DNA from: Lysobacter silvisoli
GTDB taxonomy: Bacteria > Pseudomonadota > Gammaproteobacteria > Xanthomonadales > Xanthomonadaceae
Direction of reading: 5' to 3'
DNA: 64,000 nucleotides
Assembly: GCF_003382365.1 (NCBI RefSeq)
Contig: NZ_QTSU01000002.1
Span: 310,001-374,000, forward strand
In this document: one piece after another, positions 45,156 to 53,293 of the stretch
Layout of the letters: each line of letters begins with the position of its first letter
Numbering within the stretch: the stretch's first letter is position 1
Made by a program: the position numbers and the translations under genes
The notes under the pieces: model-generated
Told to the model about the DNA's origin: nothing
The model's input: only the letters and a program-made list of their open reading frames with translations
Database searches by the model: none

Positions 45156-46509
45156 GGGCTCTCCCGAGCAGGTGCTGCGACATCCAACGCAAGGGCTTGG
45201 TCAGGCGCCAGCTCAAGGAGTTGAAGACTTCGGTCAGTTCGCCCTGCCGCTGCAGCAGGTCCTGCTGCAGTTCGGCCTCATGCTGGTGCGACACGTCCAG
45301 CTCGGCATGCAGGCGTTCCAGCGAGGACAGCGATTCCGCGCCCTGCCGCGCCAACGCCTCCAGGCGTTCGTTCAAGTCCGACACGTGCTCGCTCAAGGTC
45401 GCCAGCTGCGAACCCTGACGGTCGGCGATATGAGTGGTGCCGAGCAGCTCACGCTCCTTGTCGCTGAGCACTTCCGACAGCGCCACCAGTTCGGCGCCCT
45501 GACGGTCGAGCTTCTTGCGCAGCGATTCGAGCTGTTGCTGCAGTTCGGGCAGCGCGTTGGCGCGCTCGTCGGCGCGGTCCACGCGCTTGAGCACGTTGGC
45601 CTGGTAGCTGTCGAGCTCGCCCTTGAGCTGGGCGATCAGCTCCTCGCGCGCGACCGATTCGCGGCCATGGGCGGCCAGCTGCGCGTCGCGGTCGGCGAGG
45701 CCTTGGTCGAGTTGGCCGATCCGCGCTTCGTGTTCCTTGATCACGTGCAGGTAGTGGCCGATATGGCTATCGCGCTCGATCACGCCCGCGCTCATCACCT
45801 CGGCGGTTTCGGCGTTGCGCACGCCATTGCCCAGCGATTCGAACAGCGCGTTGACCATGGTCCCCGCCTCGCTCTTGTCCAGCTCGGCCAGGCGGCGCAC
45901 CGAATCGGGCAGATCGTCGCCCACCAGCAACACCCCCAGGCCATGGGTATGGCGGAACTCGAACGAAGGATAGCGCGCGCTCAGCTCGTCCCACAGCCGC
46001 CACACGCCGAAGTTGCGCTCGCGAACCTGGGTGTCGTGGAAAAGGATCACGCCGCGCCTGGACATCTTGGGCAGCCAGGTGTCGAAGTCGTGCTTGACCG
46101 CTTCGTAAGTATGCAGGCCGTCGATGTGCAGCAGGTCGACGGTGCCGTCTTCGAAGCAGGCCAACGCCTCGTCGAAGGTCATGCGCAGCAGCTGCGAGAA
46201 GCCGGCGTAGTGCTTCTGGTGGTAATTGAACAGGGTTGCGAACACGTCCTCGCCGTAGTGGCCGGCATGCTCGTCGCCCTGCCAGGTGTCGACGGCGAAG
46301 CAGTTGGTCGCCAGCGCGTTGCCCTTCACCGCCTGGCAGAACGCCAGGTAGGAGGCGCCGTTATGGGTTCCCAGCTCGACCAGCATCGAGGGCTTGAGCT
46401 CCTCGACCAGCCAGGCGGCGAACGGAATATGCCCCTGCCAGGCGCTGGGAGGCAGCTTGGCCGGGCGTATGCACATGCTGGCGTTGAGCTGGAATCCGGT
46501 CATGGTCAT
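45148..46509 (-). CDS. Methyltransferase with long C-terminal coiled coil (WbdD-like architecture)
   Basis: 453 residues from ATG 46509, which overlaps the stop of the gene upstream (ATGA). Residues about 38-200 form a class I SAM methyltransferase ([46 protein letters not shown], then FHDT). Residues about 250-425 form a coiled coil rich in Leu/Gln/Glu/Arg, with two near-copies of a 28-residue unit starting DRQGAEL (335) and DRQGSQL (363). The end has [16 protein letters not shown], a tail seen in other polysaccharide enzymes. In E. coli O9a, WbdD joins a methyltransferase/kinase to a coiled-coil ruler that sets O-chain length. A kinase part is not seen here. Confidence 0.82.
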   Translation of the reverse strand: MTMTGFQLNASMCIRPAKLPPSAWQGHIPFAAWLVEELKPSMLVELGTHNGASYLAFCQAVKGNALATNCFAVDTWQGDEHAGHYGEDVFATLFNYHQKHYAGFSQLLRMTFDEALACFEDGTVDLLHIDGLHTYEAVKHDFDTWLPKMSRRGVILFHDTQVRERNFGVWRLWDELSARYPSFEFRHTHGLGVLLVGDDLPDSVRRLAELDKSEAGTMVNALFESLGNGVRNAETAEVMSAGVIERDSHIGHYLHVIKEHEARIGQLDQGLADRDAQLAAHGRESVAREELIAQLKGELDSYQANVLKRVDRADERANALPELQQQLESLRKKLDRQGAELVALSEVLSDKERELLGTTHIADRQGSQLATLSEHVSDLNERLEALARQGAESLSSLERLHAELDVSHQHEAELQQDLLQRQGELTEVFNSLSWRLTKPLRWMSQHLLGRAHG

Positions 46510-47096
46510 GCGCTCTTGTGCAGTCGGAACGCGGCCCGCATCGCCGCCTGGAACGCGCGTGCGCGCAGCCCCAGCGCCGGCTTGCGGAACACGCCCACGG
46601 TATCGCCCCAATCGCGGCTGCTGGGGTCGTGGTGATCCAGGGTCCAGTCCGTGGTCACTTCCAGCAGCTCGCAGCCCCCGAACTTCGCCAGCGCCCGGTA
46701 ACCGTCCGGGTAGAACCGCCAGCAATCTTGCGGGTAGCGGTGTTCGGGACCGCGTGAAGGCGCGATCAGAAAGATGCGGCCGCCGGGCTTGAGCACCCGC
46801 ACCATCTCCAGCCAGCTCATCCAGAAGTACTCCACGTGCTCGAAGGCCTGGCCGGAAATGACCAGGTCTACCGAGCCGCTGGCGAACGGCAGGCGGTAGG
46901 GCGAGCTGAGCACCACGTCCACGCCCGGGCCGGCCTCCAGGTCGATGCCGGTGTAGGACCACTTGGCGTTGCCGAACAGGGTCCGGTAGGAACCGTTGAC
47001 GTCGTAGGAACCGATGTCCACGACCGAAAGCGGTTGCTGCGCGTCCAGATGGCGGGCCACCAGGTCCTGCATGTGTTCGTACGAGCTGACGTGCAC
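46506..47096 (-). CDS. Class I SAM-dependent methyltransferase, small
   Basis: 196 residues. Motif I is LSVVDIGSYDVNGSYRTLF at about 23-41, then YTGIDLEAGPGVDVVLSS, LVISGQAFEHVEYFW (post-I) and MVRVLKPGGRIFLIAPSRGP. This pattern resembles methyltransferase domain 11/23 proteins associated with glycan clusters. It is in the operon with the coiled-coil methyltransferase downstream (ATGA overlap). It lies 74 bp after wzt. The substrate is unknown. Confidence 0.85.
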   Translation of the reverse strand: MHVSSYEHMQDLVARHLDAQQPLSVVDIGSYDVNGSYRTLFGNAKWSYTGIDLEAGPGVDVVLSSPYRLPFASGSVDLVISGQAFEHVEYFWMSWLEMVRVLKPGGRIFLIAPSRGPEHRYPQDCWRFYPDGYRALAKFGGCELLEVTTDWTLDHHDPSSRDWGDTVGVFRKPALGLRARAFQAAMRAAFRLHKSA

Positions 47097-47170
47097 TTAA
47101 GCGCTCCGAAGGGCCGGACGCGCGCGGCGGCCGGGCTTGGCGGGGGAATGGGGGTGCGAGGGGGACGCGC

Positions 47171-48586
47171 TCATGCCGCGCCCTCCCGGGCCTGCAGGCT
47201 GATCTCGCGGAACGGAATACCGACCAGCCCGGTGGACACGCGCGAACTGTGCGATTCGATCACCAGGCCGTCGTGGACCCAGTCGGCCTGTTCGTGTTCC
47301 AGGTGGGTGCCGTCGGCGACGGCGATGTCGAAGGTGTAGTGGCCGGGTGGCAGGATCGGCATCGCGAACTCGAACCGCGCCGACAGCGCGCCGCCCGCCC
47401 CCACCCGCACCGGCTGGTCCTGGTAACTCAGGTAGGTGTTGTCGCCGAACAGCGGCTGCCCCAGCCGGTCCTTGAGCAGGAAGCCGACGATGGGGCTGGC
47501 CAGTTCGCGGTGGACCTCGATCTCGACCTCCAGCCGCACCACCTCGCCGCCGACGATCCACGGCATGGGCTCGCCGTCCGCGTCGGTCAGACGCGCATCG
47601 GCGATGGTCGCCGCGCCCGTGCCGAAACCGGCGCGATCGGCGTCGAAGCGGAACACCTCGATGTCGTTGCGCAGCGCCGAGCGGTTGACCCGCTCGGTGC
47701 GCACGTCCTGGCGCGCCGGCTCGGCCGCGCCGCGCTCGCTCGCGCGGCGCGCGCCCGGCGTGCGCACGGACTGATCGTAGGTGGCCGCGTGGTAAGCCTC
47801 GCACACGGTCTTGGCGTCGCCGCTCATGCGCACCTGCCCGGCCTCCATCAGCACCGCTCGTTCGCACAGCGCGGTCACCGCGGTGGCGTCGTGGCTGACG
47901 AAGATCACCGTGCCGGTTTCCTGGAACTTGCGCAGGAAACGCATACACTTCTGACCGAAGAACACATCGCCCACCGACAAGGCCTCGTCGATGACCAGGA
48001 TGTCGGCGTCGGCATGGGCGATGACCGCGAACGCCAGGCGCACGTACATGCCGCTGGAGTAGGTCTTGACCGGCTGCTCGATGAACTCGCCGATGTCGGC
48101 GAAAGCGACGATGTCGTCGAAGCGCTGCGCGACCTGCTCCTGGGTCAGGCCCAGCACCACGCCGCTCATGTAGACGTTCTCGCGCCCGGTGAATTCCGGA
48201 TTGAAGCCCGCGCCCAGTTCCAGCAACGCGGCCACCCGGCCGTTGACGTCGATGCGTCCGGCGGTGGGGGTCAGCGTGCCGCAGATGGTCTGCAACAGGG
48301 TCGACTTGCCCGAGCCGTTGCGGCCGATGATGCCCACGGTCTCGCCGCGGCGGATCTCCAGCGACACGTCGCGCAGCGCCCAGAACTCGCGGAAGTACGC
48401 GCGCGGACGCCGGCCGACCAGACGCTGCAGGCGCGGCACGATCGACTGCTTGAGCCGGTCTTCGGGGCGGGCGTAGACCTGGTAGCACTTGGACACCGAC
48501 TCGACCCGGATGGCGACCTCGCGGTCGTCCGCACCGGCCGCGGGCGACGGTTCGTTTGCGCTCATGGCGGGGGGTTCAGACGACAT
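47171..48586 (-). CDS. wzt: Polysaccharide ABC transporter ATP-binding protein with C-terminal sugar-binding domain
   Basis: 471 residues from ATG 48586 (alternatives 48598 and 48565). Walker A is GIIGRNGSGKSTLLQT, the signature is YSSGMYVRLAFAVIAH and Walker B is ILVIDEALSVGD. Residues about 285-470 are an added beta-sandwich domain (RNDIEVFRFDADRAGFGTG, then GGEVVRLEVEIEVHRELASP), the Wzt C-terminal type which in E. coli O9a recognises the non-reducing-end cap of the O-chain. A cap-recognising Wzt fits with methyltransferase capping enzymes here. It exports undecaprenyl-linked chains together with Wzm, whose gene is 11 bp overlapped upstream. Confidence 0.92.
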   Translation of the reverse strand: MSSEPPAMSANEPSPAAGADDREVAIRVESVSKCYQVYARPEDRLKQSIVPRLQRLVGRRPRAYFREFWALRDVSLEIRRGETVGIIGRNGSGKSTLLQTICGTLTPTAGRIDVNGRVAALLELGAGFNPEFTGRENVYMSGVVLGLTQEQVAQRFDDIVAFADIGEFIEQPVKTYSSGMYVRLAFAVIAHADADILVIDEALSVGDVFFGQKCMRFLRKFQETGTVIFVSHDATAVTALCERAVLMEAGQVRMSGDAKTVCEAYHAATYDQSVRTPGARRASERGAAEPARQDVRTERVNRSALRNDIEVFRFDADRAGFGTGAATIADARLTDADGEPMPWIVGGEVVRLEVEIEVHRELASPIVGFLLKDRLGQPLFGDNTYLSYQDQPVRVGAGGALSARFEFAMPILPPGHYTFDIAVADGTHLEHEQADWVHDGLVIESHSSRVSTGLVGIPFREISLQAREGAA

Positions 48587-49406
48587 CGGCGAATCCATTG
48601 CGGCTGCGCTGGAACCACCAGTAGCCGGCCCAGGCGAACACCACCGCCAGCGCGGCGTACACCGCCAGGCCCAGCCAGTCCGGCAATTGCCCCGCGATCA
48701 GCACCGCGCGGCTTTGCTCGATGATGAAGGTCAGCGGGTTCAGCAGGATGTAGGGGCGCACGTGCTGGGGCAGCGCCGACAGCGGATAGAACACCGGCGC
48801 CAGGAACATCAGCGCGGTGGTGAACAGGCCGGTGATCATGGCGATGTCGCGCACATAGACCGAGGTGGCGGCCAGGATCCAGCCGAAGCCCATGGCCACG
48901 AACACCAGCGGCAGCACCACCACCGGAAAGAACACCGCCGTCCACGGAATGGCGTGGCCCAGCGCCAGCTGCGCCACCATCAACACGATGAAGCTCACCA
49001 GCGCGTGGAACAGCGCCGAGCCGATCGCGACCCAGGGCAGCACCTCCAGCGGGAACACCACGCGCTTGACGTAGCTGACGTTGCTCAGGATCAGGCTGGG
49101 CGCCTTGATGATGCATTCGGCCAGCAGGCCATGGACAATCACGCCGACGAACAGGATCGCGGCGAAGCCCGCGCGGGTGTCCTCGTGGCCCACGCCCCAG
49201 CGCGCCTTGAAGATGGTCGAGAACACGAAGGTGTAGATCGCCAGCATCAGCAGCGGGTTGAAGAACGACCAGGCCAGGCCGATCAGCGAACCGCGGTAGC
49301 GGCTGATCACGTCGCGCTTGGTCATCTGCGCGATCAGCTGCCAGTTGCGGCGCAGGCTGCCGAACATCGACACCAGGCCCGAGGGATGGCGCAGGTGCGG
49401 ATTCAT
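48576..49406 (-). CDS. wzm: Polysaccharide ABC transporter permease
   Basis: 276 residues from ATG 49406 (MNPHLRHPSGLVSMFGSLRR), with a GGGAGGG Shine-Dalgarno 6 bases upstream. Six hydrophobic helices of the ABC-2 type follow, with YRGSLIGLAWSFFNPLLMLA near the start and RPYILLNPLTFIIEQSRAVL near the end, both well-known motifs of Wzm/KpsM/TagG-like permeases. It pairs with Wzt to flip long polysaccharide chains to the periplasm. In-frame starts further upstream (49511) overlap the metB end and lack ribosome-binding sites. Confidence 0.93.
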   Translation of the reverse strand: MNPHLRHPSGLVSMFGSLRRNWQLIAQMTKRDVISRYRGSLIGLAWSFFNPLLMLAIYTFVFSTIFKARWGVGHEDTRAGFAAILFVGVIVHGLLAECIIKAPSLILSNVSYVKRVVFPLEVLPWVAIGSALFHALVSFIVLMVAQLALGHAIPWTAVFFPVVVLPLVFVAMGFGWILAATSVYVRDIAMITGLFTTALMFLAPVFYPLSALPQHVRPYILLNPLTFIIEQSRAVLIAGQLPDWLGLAVYAALAVVFAWAGYWWFQRSRNGFADVV

Positions 49407-49467
49407 CGGCGCGCCCTCCCGGCCCGCGCGCCGGCGCGGGCAGCGCGCGTTGCGGTCGACGGCGCCA

Positions 49468-50646
49468 TCAGGACAGGGCGTCCTGCAACTCGGCGCGCAG
49501 ATCCGCGACATCCTCCACGCCCACGCTCAGGCGCACCAGGTTGTCGGCGATGCCCAGCGCGGCGCGGCGGTCGGGCGGGATCGAGGCGTGGGTCATCAGT
49601 GCCGGATGGTTGATCAGGCTTTCCACGCCGCCCAGGGACTCGGCGATGGCGAACAGTTTGCAGCGCTCCATCATCCTGCGCGCGCCGTCCAGGCCGCCCT
49701 TGACGTAGATGCTGACCATGCCGCCGTAGCCGTGCATCTGGCGCTTGGCCAGCGCGTGCTGCGGGTGCGCGGCCAGGCCCGGGTAGATCACTTTCTCCAC
49801 CGACGGGTGCGACTGCAGCCACTCGGCCAGCGCCTGCGCGTTCTCGCAGTGCGCCTTCATGCGCAGGTGCAGGGTCTTCAGGCCGCGCAGGGCCAGGAAG
49901 CTGTCGAACGGGCCCTGCACGCCGCCGACGGCGTTCTGCAGGAAGGTCAGCTGCTCGGCCAGGCCGGCATCGTCGCCGACCACGACCATGCCGCCGACGA
50001 TGTCGGAGTGGCCGTTGAGGTACTTGGTGGCCGAATGCATGACCAGATGCGCGCCCAGTTCCAGCGGGCGCTGCAGGATCGGCGAGCTGAAGGTGTTGTC
50101 CACCACCACGATCAGGCCGCGCTTGCGCGCGAGGGTGGCGATGCGTTCGATGTCGACCAGCTTGAGCAGCGGGTTGGTCGGCGTTTCGATCCAGACCAGG
50201 CGGGTCTCGGGACGGATCGCGGCCTCGAACGCGGCGACGTCGCTGAGGTCGACCCAGCTGAAGTCCAAGCCCGCCGAACGGCGGCGCACGCGCTCGAACA
50301 AGCGGTAGGTGCCGCCGTAGACGTCGTCCATGGCGATCACATGGCTGCCCGAGTCCAGCAGTTCCAGGATCGTGGAGGTGGCGGCCAGGCCCGAAGCGAA
50401 GGCGTAGCCGCGGCTGCCGCCTTCCAGGCCGGCGACGCAGCCTTCGTAGGCGAAACGGGTGGGATTGTGGCTGCGCGAGTATTCGAACCCCTGGTGCACG
50501 CCCGGGCTGCTTTGGGCGTAGGTCGAGGTGGCGTAGATGGGCGTCATCACCGCGCCGGTGCTGGGGTCGGGCGACTGGCCGGCATGGATGGCGATCGTGC
50601 CGAGTCCGGGCTTGTGCGCGCCGCCATCCGCGTTTCGTTCAGTCAT
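49468..50646 (-). CDS. metB: Cystathionine gamma-synthase
   Basis: A PLP-dependent trans-sulfuration enzyme (392 residues) joining O-succinyl/acetylhomoserine with cysteine to give cystathionine. Key sequences: YSRSHNPTRFAYEGCVAGLE, the PLP-lysine in MHSATKYLNGHSDIVGG at about 210, and SLGGVESLINHPALMTHASI. The family also contains cystathionine gamma-lyase, and xanthomonad annotations often say lyase; sequence alone does not fully separate the two. Cystathionine beta-synthase is encoded nearby at 53290. In Xanthomonas metB bounds the O-antigen locus, matching its place next to wzm here. Confidence 0.92.
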   Translation of the reverse strand: MTERNADGGAHKPGLGTIAIHAGQSPDPSTGAVMTPIYATSTYAQSSPGVHQGFEYSRSHNPTRFAYEGCVAGLEGGSRGYAFASGLAATSTILELLDSGSHVIAMDDVYGGTYRLFERVRRRSAGLDFSWVDLSDVAAFEAAIRPETRLVWIETPTNPLLKLVDIERIATLARKRGLIVVVDNTFSSPILQRPLELGAHLVMHSATKYLNGHSDIVGGMVVVGDDAGLAEQLTFLQNAVGGVQGPFDSFLALRGLKTLHLRMKAHCENAQALAEWLQSHPSVEKVIYPGLAAHPQHALAKRQMHGYGGMVSIYVKGGLDGARRMMERCKLFAIAESLGGVESLINHPALMTHASIPPDRRAALGIADNLVRLSVGVEDVADLRAELQDALS

Positions 50647-50683
50647 TGCATCCTTCCGCTTCGGCTAGCATGGGCAAACGCGA

Positions 50684-50689
50684 ATTCTA
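50684..50689 (-). promoter_or_regulatory. Candidate metB -10 box
   Basis: TAGAAT on the minus strand (ATTCTA in the listed strand), 37 bases before the metB ATG. A TAGCAT on the plus strand at 50666-50671 could serve the divergent gene. The 52-bp intergenic region is therefore a compact divergent promoter. Confidence 0.4.
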
Positions 50690-50698
50690 CCATCGCCC

Positions 50699-51736
50699 AT
50701 GCATTCGACCCGGCGTTTGCCGCCCGACTTCAGTCACAGTGCAGCCTTCCCGTTGTTCGCTTTCGACGCGGCCGGAGGGCGCGGCTGGGTGCTGCATTTC
50801 GAGCCCGCGGATTACCGCCGCGCCAGCTTTCTGGACCGGCGCGCCCTGCATCACCGAGATATCCCCGGCTGGGAGGTGGGACTGGAGGAAATCGAGGTCG
50901 CGCTGGCCGATCCGGCTCCCGCCGCCGCCCTGCCCCCGAGCCGCTGGATTTTCCATATAGGCCATTGTGGCTCCAGTTTAGTCAGCAAATTGCTGGATTT
51001 GCTACCGGGCGTCCTAGGGCTGCGCGAGCCCCTGCCCCTGCTCGCTCTGGCCCACGGCGCGGCCGATCCGGCCACGGCGCGTTGGCTTGCGCCGACCCGG
51101 CGCTTGCTGAACAGGGGATTCGCCGACACCCGTGCCGTGGTCATCAAGCCCACCAGCGTGGTCACCACCCTCGCCGCGTCACTGCTGGACGGCCACCCGG
51201 ATCGCGCCTGCCTGCTCTGGATCGACCTGCGCAGCTGGCTGGCGACCATGCTGCGCGACCCGGGCCTGCGCGCGGACACTCTGGCGACCGAGCCGCTGCG
51301 GCTGGCCGGATTCGGCACCGATGAACTGCCTGCGGCGGACGGCGACGGCCCACGCCTGGCGCGGCTGTGGCTGGCCGAACAGCTGCGTTGGCAGCGCCTG
51401 AGCACGCAGCCCGGCCTGGCCGGCCGGCTCACCCACCTGGACTTCGCCGACGTGCTGGCCGACCCCGTCGGCGCGACCGCAGGGCTGGCGGCGCATTTCG
51501 GCCTGACGGTGCCGGAGGACTGGGCGCAACGCATCGGCGGCTCCGGCTTGCTGCAGCGCTATGCCAAGGATCCGGAGCAGGCCTACGACGCGGATGCACG
51601 CACGCGCGAATTGGACGCGGCGGCGCGGGCGCATGCGCTGGAGATCGAGGCAGGATTGCGCTGGGCCGACTCGGCGTTGCCGGCGGAGCATGCGCAGAGC
51701 GTGCTGCGGCGACTGGATCGAACCGCAAGGACTTAG
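50699..51736 (+). CDS. Sulfotransferase-like P-loop protein
   Basis: 345 residues. The centre has FHIGHCGSSLVSKLLDLLPG, a PAPS-type P-loop (G-x-x-S-x-S), followed by LREPLPLLALA and a second feature VIKPTSVVTTLAAS, patterns seen in bacterial sulfotransferase-like proteins. No second P-loop ATPase motif exists. It could use PAPS to sulfate a surface or small molecule, but the assignment rests on the P-loop and general shape. Its neighbours, metB divergently and CBS/2OG genes downstream, handle sulfur amino acids, but no PAPS-synthesis gene is present. Start ATG 50699; a GTG could lie further in. Confidence 0.55.
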   Translation: MHSTRRLPPDFSHSAAFPLFAFDAAGGRGWVLHFEPADYRRASFLDRRALHHRDIPGWEVGLEEIEVALADPAPAAALPPSRWIFHIGHCGSSLVSKLLDLLPGVLGLREPLPLLALAHGAADPATARWLAPTRRLLNRGFADTRAVVIKPTSVVTTLAASLLDGHPDRACLLWIDLRSWLATMLRDPGLRADTLATEPLRLAGFGTDELPAADGDGPRLARLWLAEQLRWQRLSTQPGLAGRLTHLDFADVLADPVGATAGLAAHFGLTVPEDWAQRIGGSGLLQRYAKDPEQAYDADARTRELDAAARAHALEIEAGLRWADSALPAEHAQSVLRRLDRTART

Positions 51737-51782
51737 GAGGGCGGTCGAGCGCTGCGCGCGAATAGCACCGCAGGTTCGCGCG

Positions 51783-52209
51783 CCCTCACCCCAACCCCTC
51801 TCCCGCGAGCGGGAGAGGGGCTAAAAGCAGCAACGTCGGATCTGTCCCCTCTCCCGTTTACGGGAGAGGGTTAGGGTGAGGGGGTGAGCGCAACGCGCGA
51901 ATGCTCTTGATCCTCGCTCGGGCACCGAACTCGCCGCTCCAATAGAAGACCCGGAGGGCGGCGCACAGGACGTGCGCCGTTTTCCGCTCGGGCAGGATGC
52001 CCGATCGGAAAATCCCCGCGCCTACTCCGATCTCGCAGGGGAGCTCTGTCCAAGGGCAGCGTTTTTCTTTGGTTACTTTCTTTTGACGCTTATCAAAAGA
52101 AAGTTACCCGGCCGCTTGCGGACGGAAGCTTTTGCTGTTGCTTGGAGCTAAAAGCAAATCCCCCTCACCCCCCCCTTTTTCAAAGGGGGAAGACAAGCTA
52201 AAGCGGAAG
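51783..52209 (+). repeat. Large structured interspersed element, copy D
   Basis: Same orientation as B and C, about 427 bp. Its main hairpin (51980-52012) has outer stem TTTTCCG/CGGAAAA and inner stem CGGGC/GCCCG, where copy B has TTTTTCG/CGAAAAA and GGCACA/TGTGCC: both arms changed together. The A/T hairpin (about 52068-52105) and AAATCCCC ... GGGGGAAGA tail are present. With the following repeats it fills the 615-bp gap downstream of the sulfotransferase-like gene. Confidence 0.85.
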
Positions 52210-52224
52210 CAAAAGAGAACTTGA

Positions 52225-52345
52225 GTTGCGGCGTAGGTGGGGATTCGCGTCGCAGCTTGCGCAGCTCCTACGGGAGGCCATCGCAGCATTTGTCGTAGCC
52301 GGGGTATGCGGTCGCGGCTTACGCCGCTCCTACCCCAAAGCGGCG
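52225..52345. repeat. GTAGGAGC-type palindromic repeats
   Basis: Two units: GTCGCAGCTTGCGCAGCTCC (about 52250-52272) and GTCGCGGCTTACGCCGCTCC (about 52311-52332). They match units near 12.5 and 63.1 kb and end just before the stop of the 2OG oxygenase gene. Confidence 0.65.
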
Positions 52346-52351
52346 GTGCGG

Positions 52352-53293
52352 TCAGGACAGGAAGGTGGTCATCGCGTAGCGGGTGCCGCGGCGCACGGGG
52401 CGCACTTCGTGCAGCAGCGAGCAGGAGAACACCAGGGCCGAGCCCACCGGCGGCGAATACAGGTGCGGGCCGAACTCGGGGTAGCGGAACTCGCCGCCTT
52501 CGTAGGCGCCGCTGTTGAGGTTCACCGACAGCGCGAAACGGCGATAAGCCACGTCCGGCGTTTCGTTGTCGCGATGGGCGTGGAAGTAGCCCGCGCCCTC
52601 GGGATAGGCCAGCAGCTTGAACGGATCGCGCCTGGCGACCTGGAACTGGAACACCCGCGCGATCTCCGGCAGCGCGCGCCGCAGCAGGCGCTCGTGCATG
52701 CGCGCGTCCAGCGCGGCATCGCGCGGGAAGCTCTCGCGGCGCAGCTTGACCGACGGGTCCAGCTCGAAGCGCTGCTCGCCGTTCTCCAGCACCAGCACGC
52801 CGGAGGCGTCGCCGCCGCCGCAGTCCTGGTCCAGGTGGCGGATCAGCTCGGCGCAGAAGTCGCGCTCGAACACATCCGGAATCTGCAGCACCGGCGCCGC
52901 GGCCAGGGTCTGCGCGGGCAGCAAGGCCGGCGCGGGATCGCCGGGCAGCGGCGGCTCGCCGGCCGGCAGCGCGCGGGCGACCTGCAGGCGCAGGTTGGCG
53001 TCGGCCAGCCACAGCACGCCCGCGCCCAGCGCGGCCAGCCAGCGCGGATCGGCGGTGTAGGCGCGCCAGCCCGGCGCCGCGGTCAGCGCGCTGGTGCCCA
53101 GGCACAGCGCCAGCATGCCCGCCGGCGGCGGCGGCAATGCGGCGGCCGCGGCCGGATCGGCGGGCGTGGCCAGCCACAGCGGCGCGCCCGCGCATTCGGC
53201 GTGCAGGCTCAGGCCCGCGCCCTCGGCGTCGCGCAGGCGCGCGTCGGGCAGGCGGTCGCCCGGCAGCCAGCGTTCGGCCGCCGCGGCGCTCAC
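52352..53293 (-). CDS. Fusion of degenerate thioredoxin-fold domain and 2OG-Fe(II) oxygenase
   Basis: 313 residues from GTG 53293, whose GTGA overlaps the CBS stop. Residues about 5-110 look like a peroxiredoxin/AhpC-type fold (ERWLPGDRLPDARLRDAEGA) without the usual reactive cysteine pair. Residues about 130-313 are a prolyl-hydroxylase-like dioxygenase: iron ligands in YFHAHRDNETPD (His, Asp), SVNLNSGAYEGGEFRYPEFG, and the distal His in FSCSLLHEVRPVRRGTRYAM with the 2-oxoglutarate Arg. Possible substrates are a protein residue or a small molecule. Tight overlap with CBS suggests co-expression. Fusion architecture occurs elsewhere in proteobacteria as far as I recall. Confidence 0.8.
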   Translation of the reverse strand: MSAAAAERWLPGDRLPDARLRDAEGAGLSLHAECAGAPLWLATPADPAAAAALPPPPAGMLALCLGTSALTAAPGWRAYTADPRWLAALGAGVLWLADANLRLQVARALPAGEPPLPGDPAPALLPAQTLAAAPVLQIPDVFERDFCAELIRHLDQDCGGGDASGVLVLENGEQRFELDPSVKLRRESFPRDAALDARMHERLLRRALPEIARVFQFQVARRDPFKLLAYPEGAGYFHAHRDNETPDVAYRRFALSVNLNSGAYEGGEFRYPEFGPHLYSPPVGSALVFSCSLLHEVRPVRRGTRYAMTTFLS

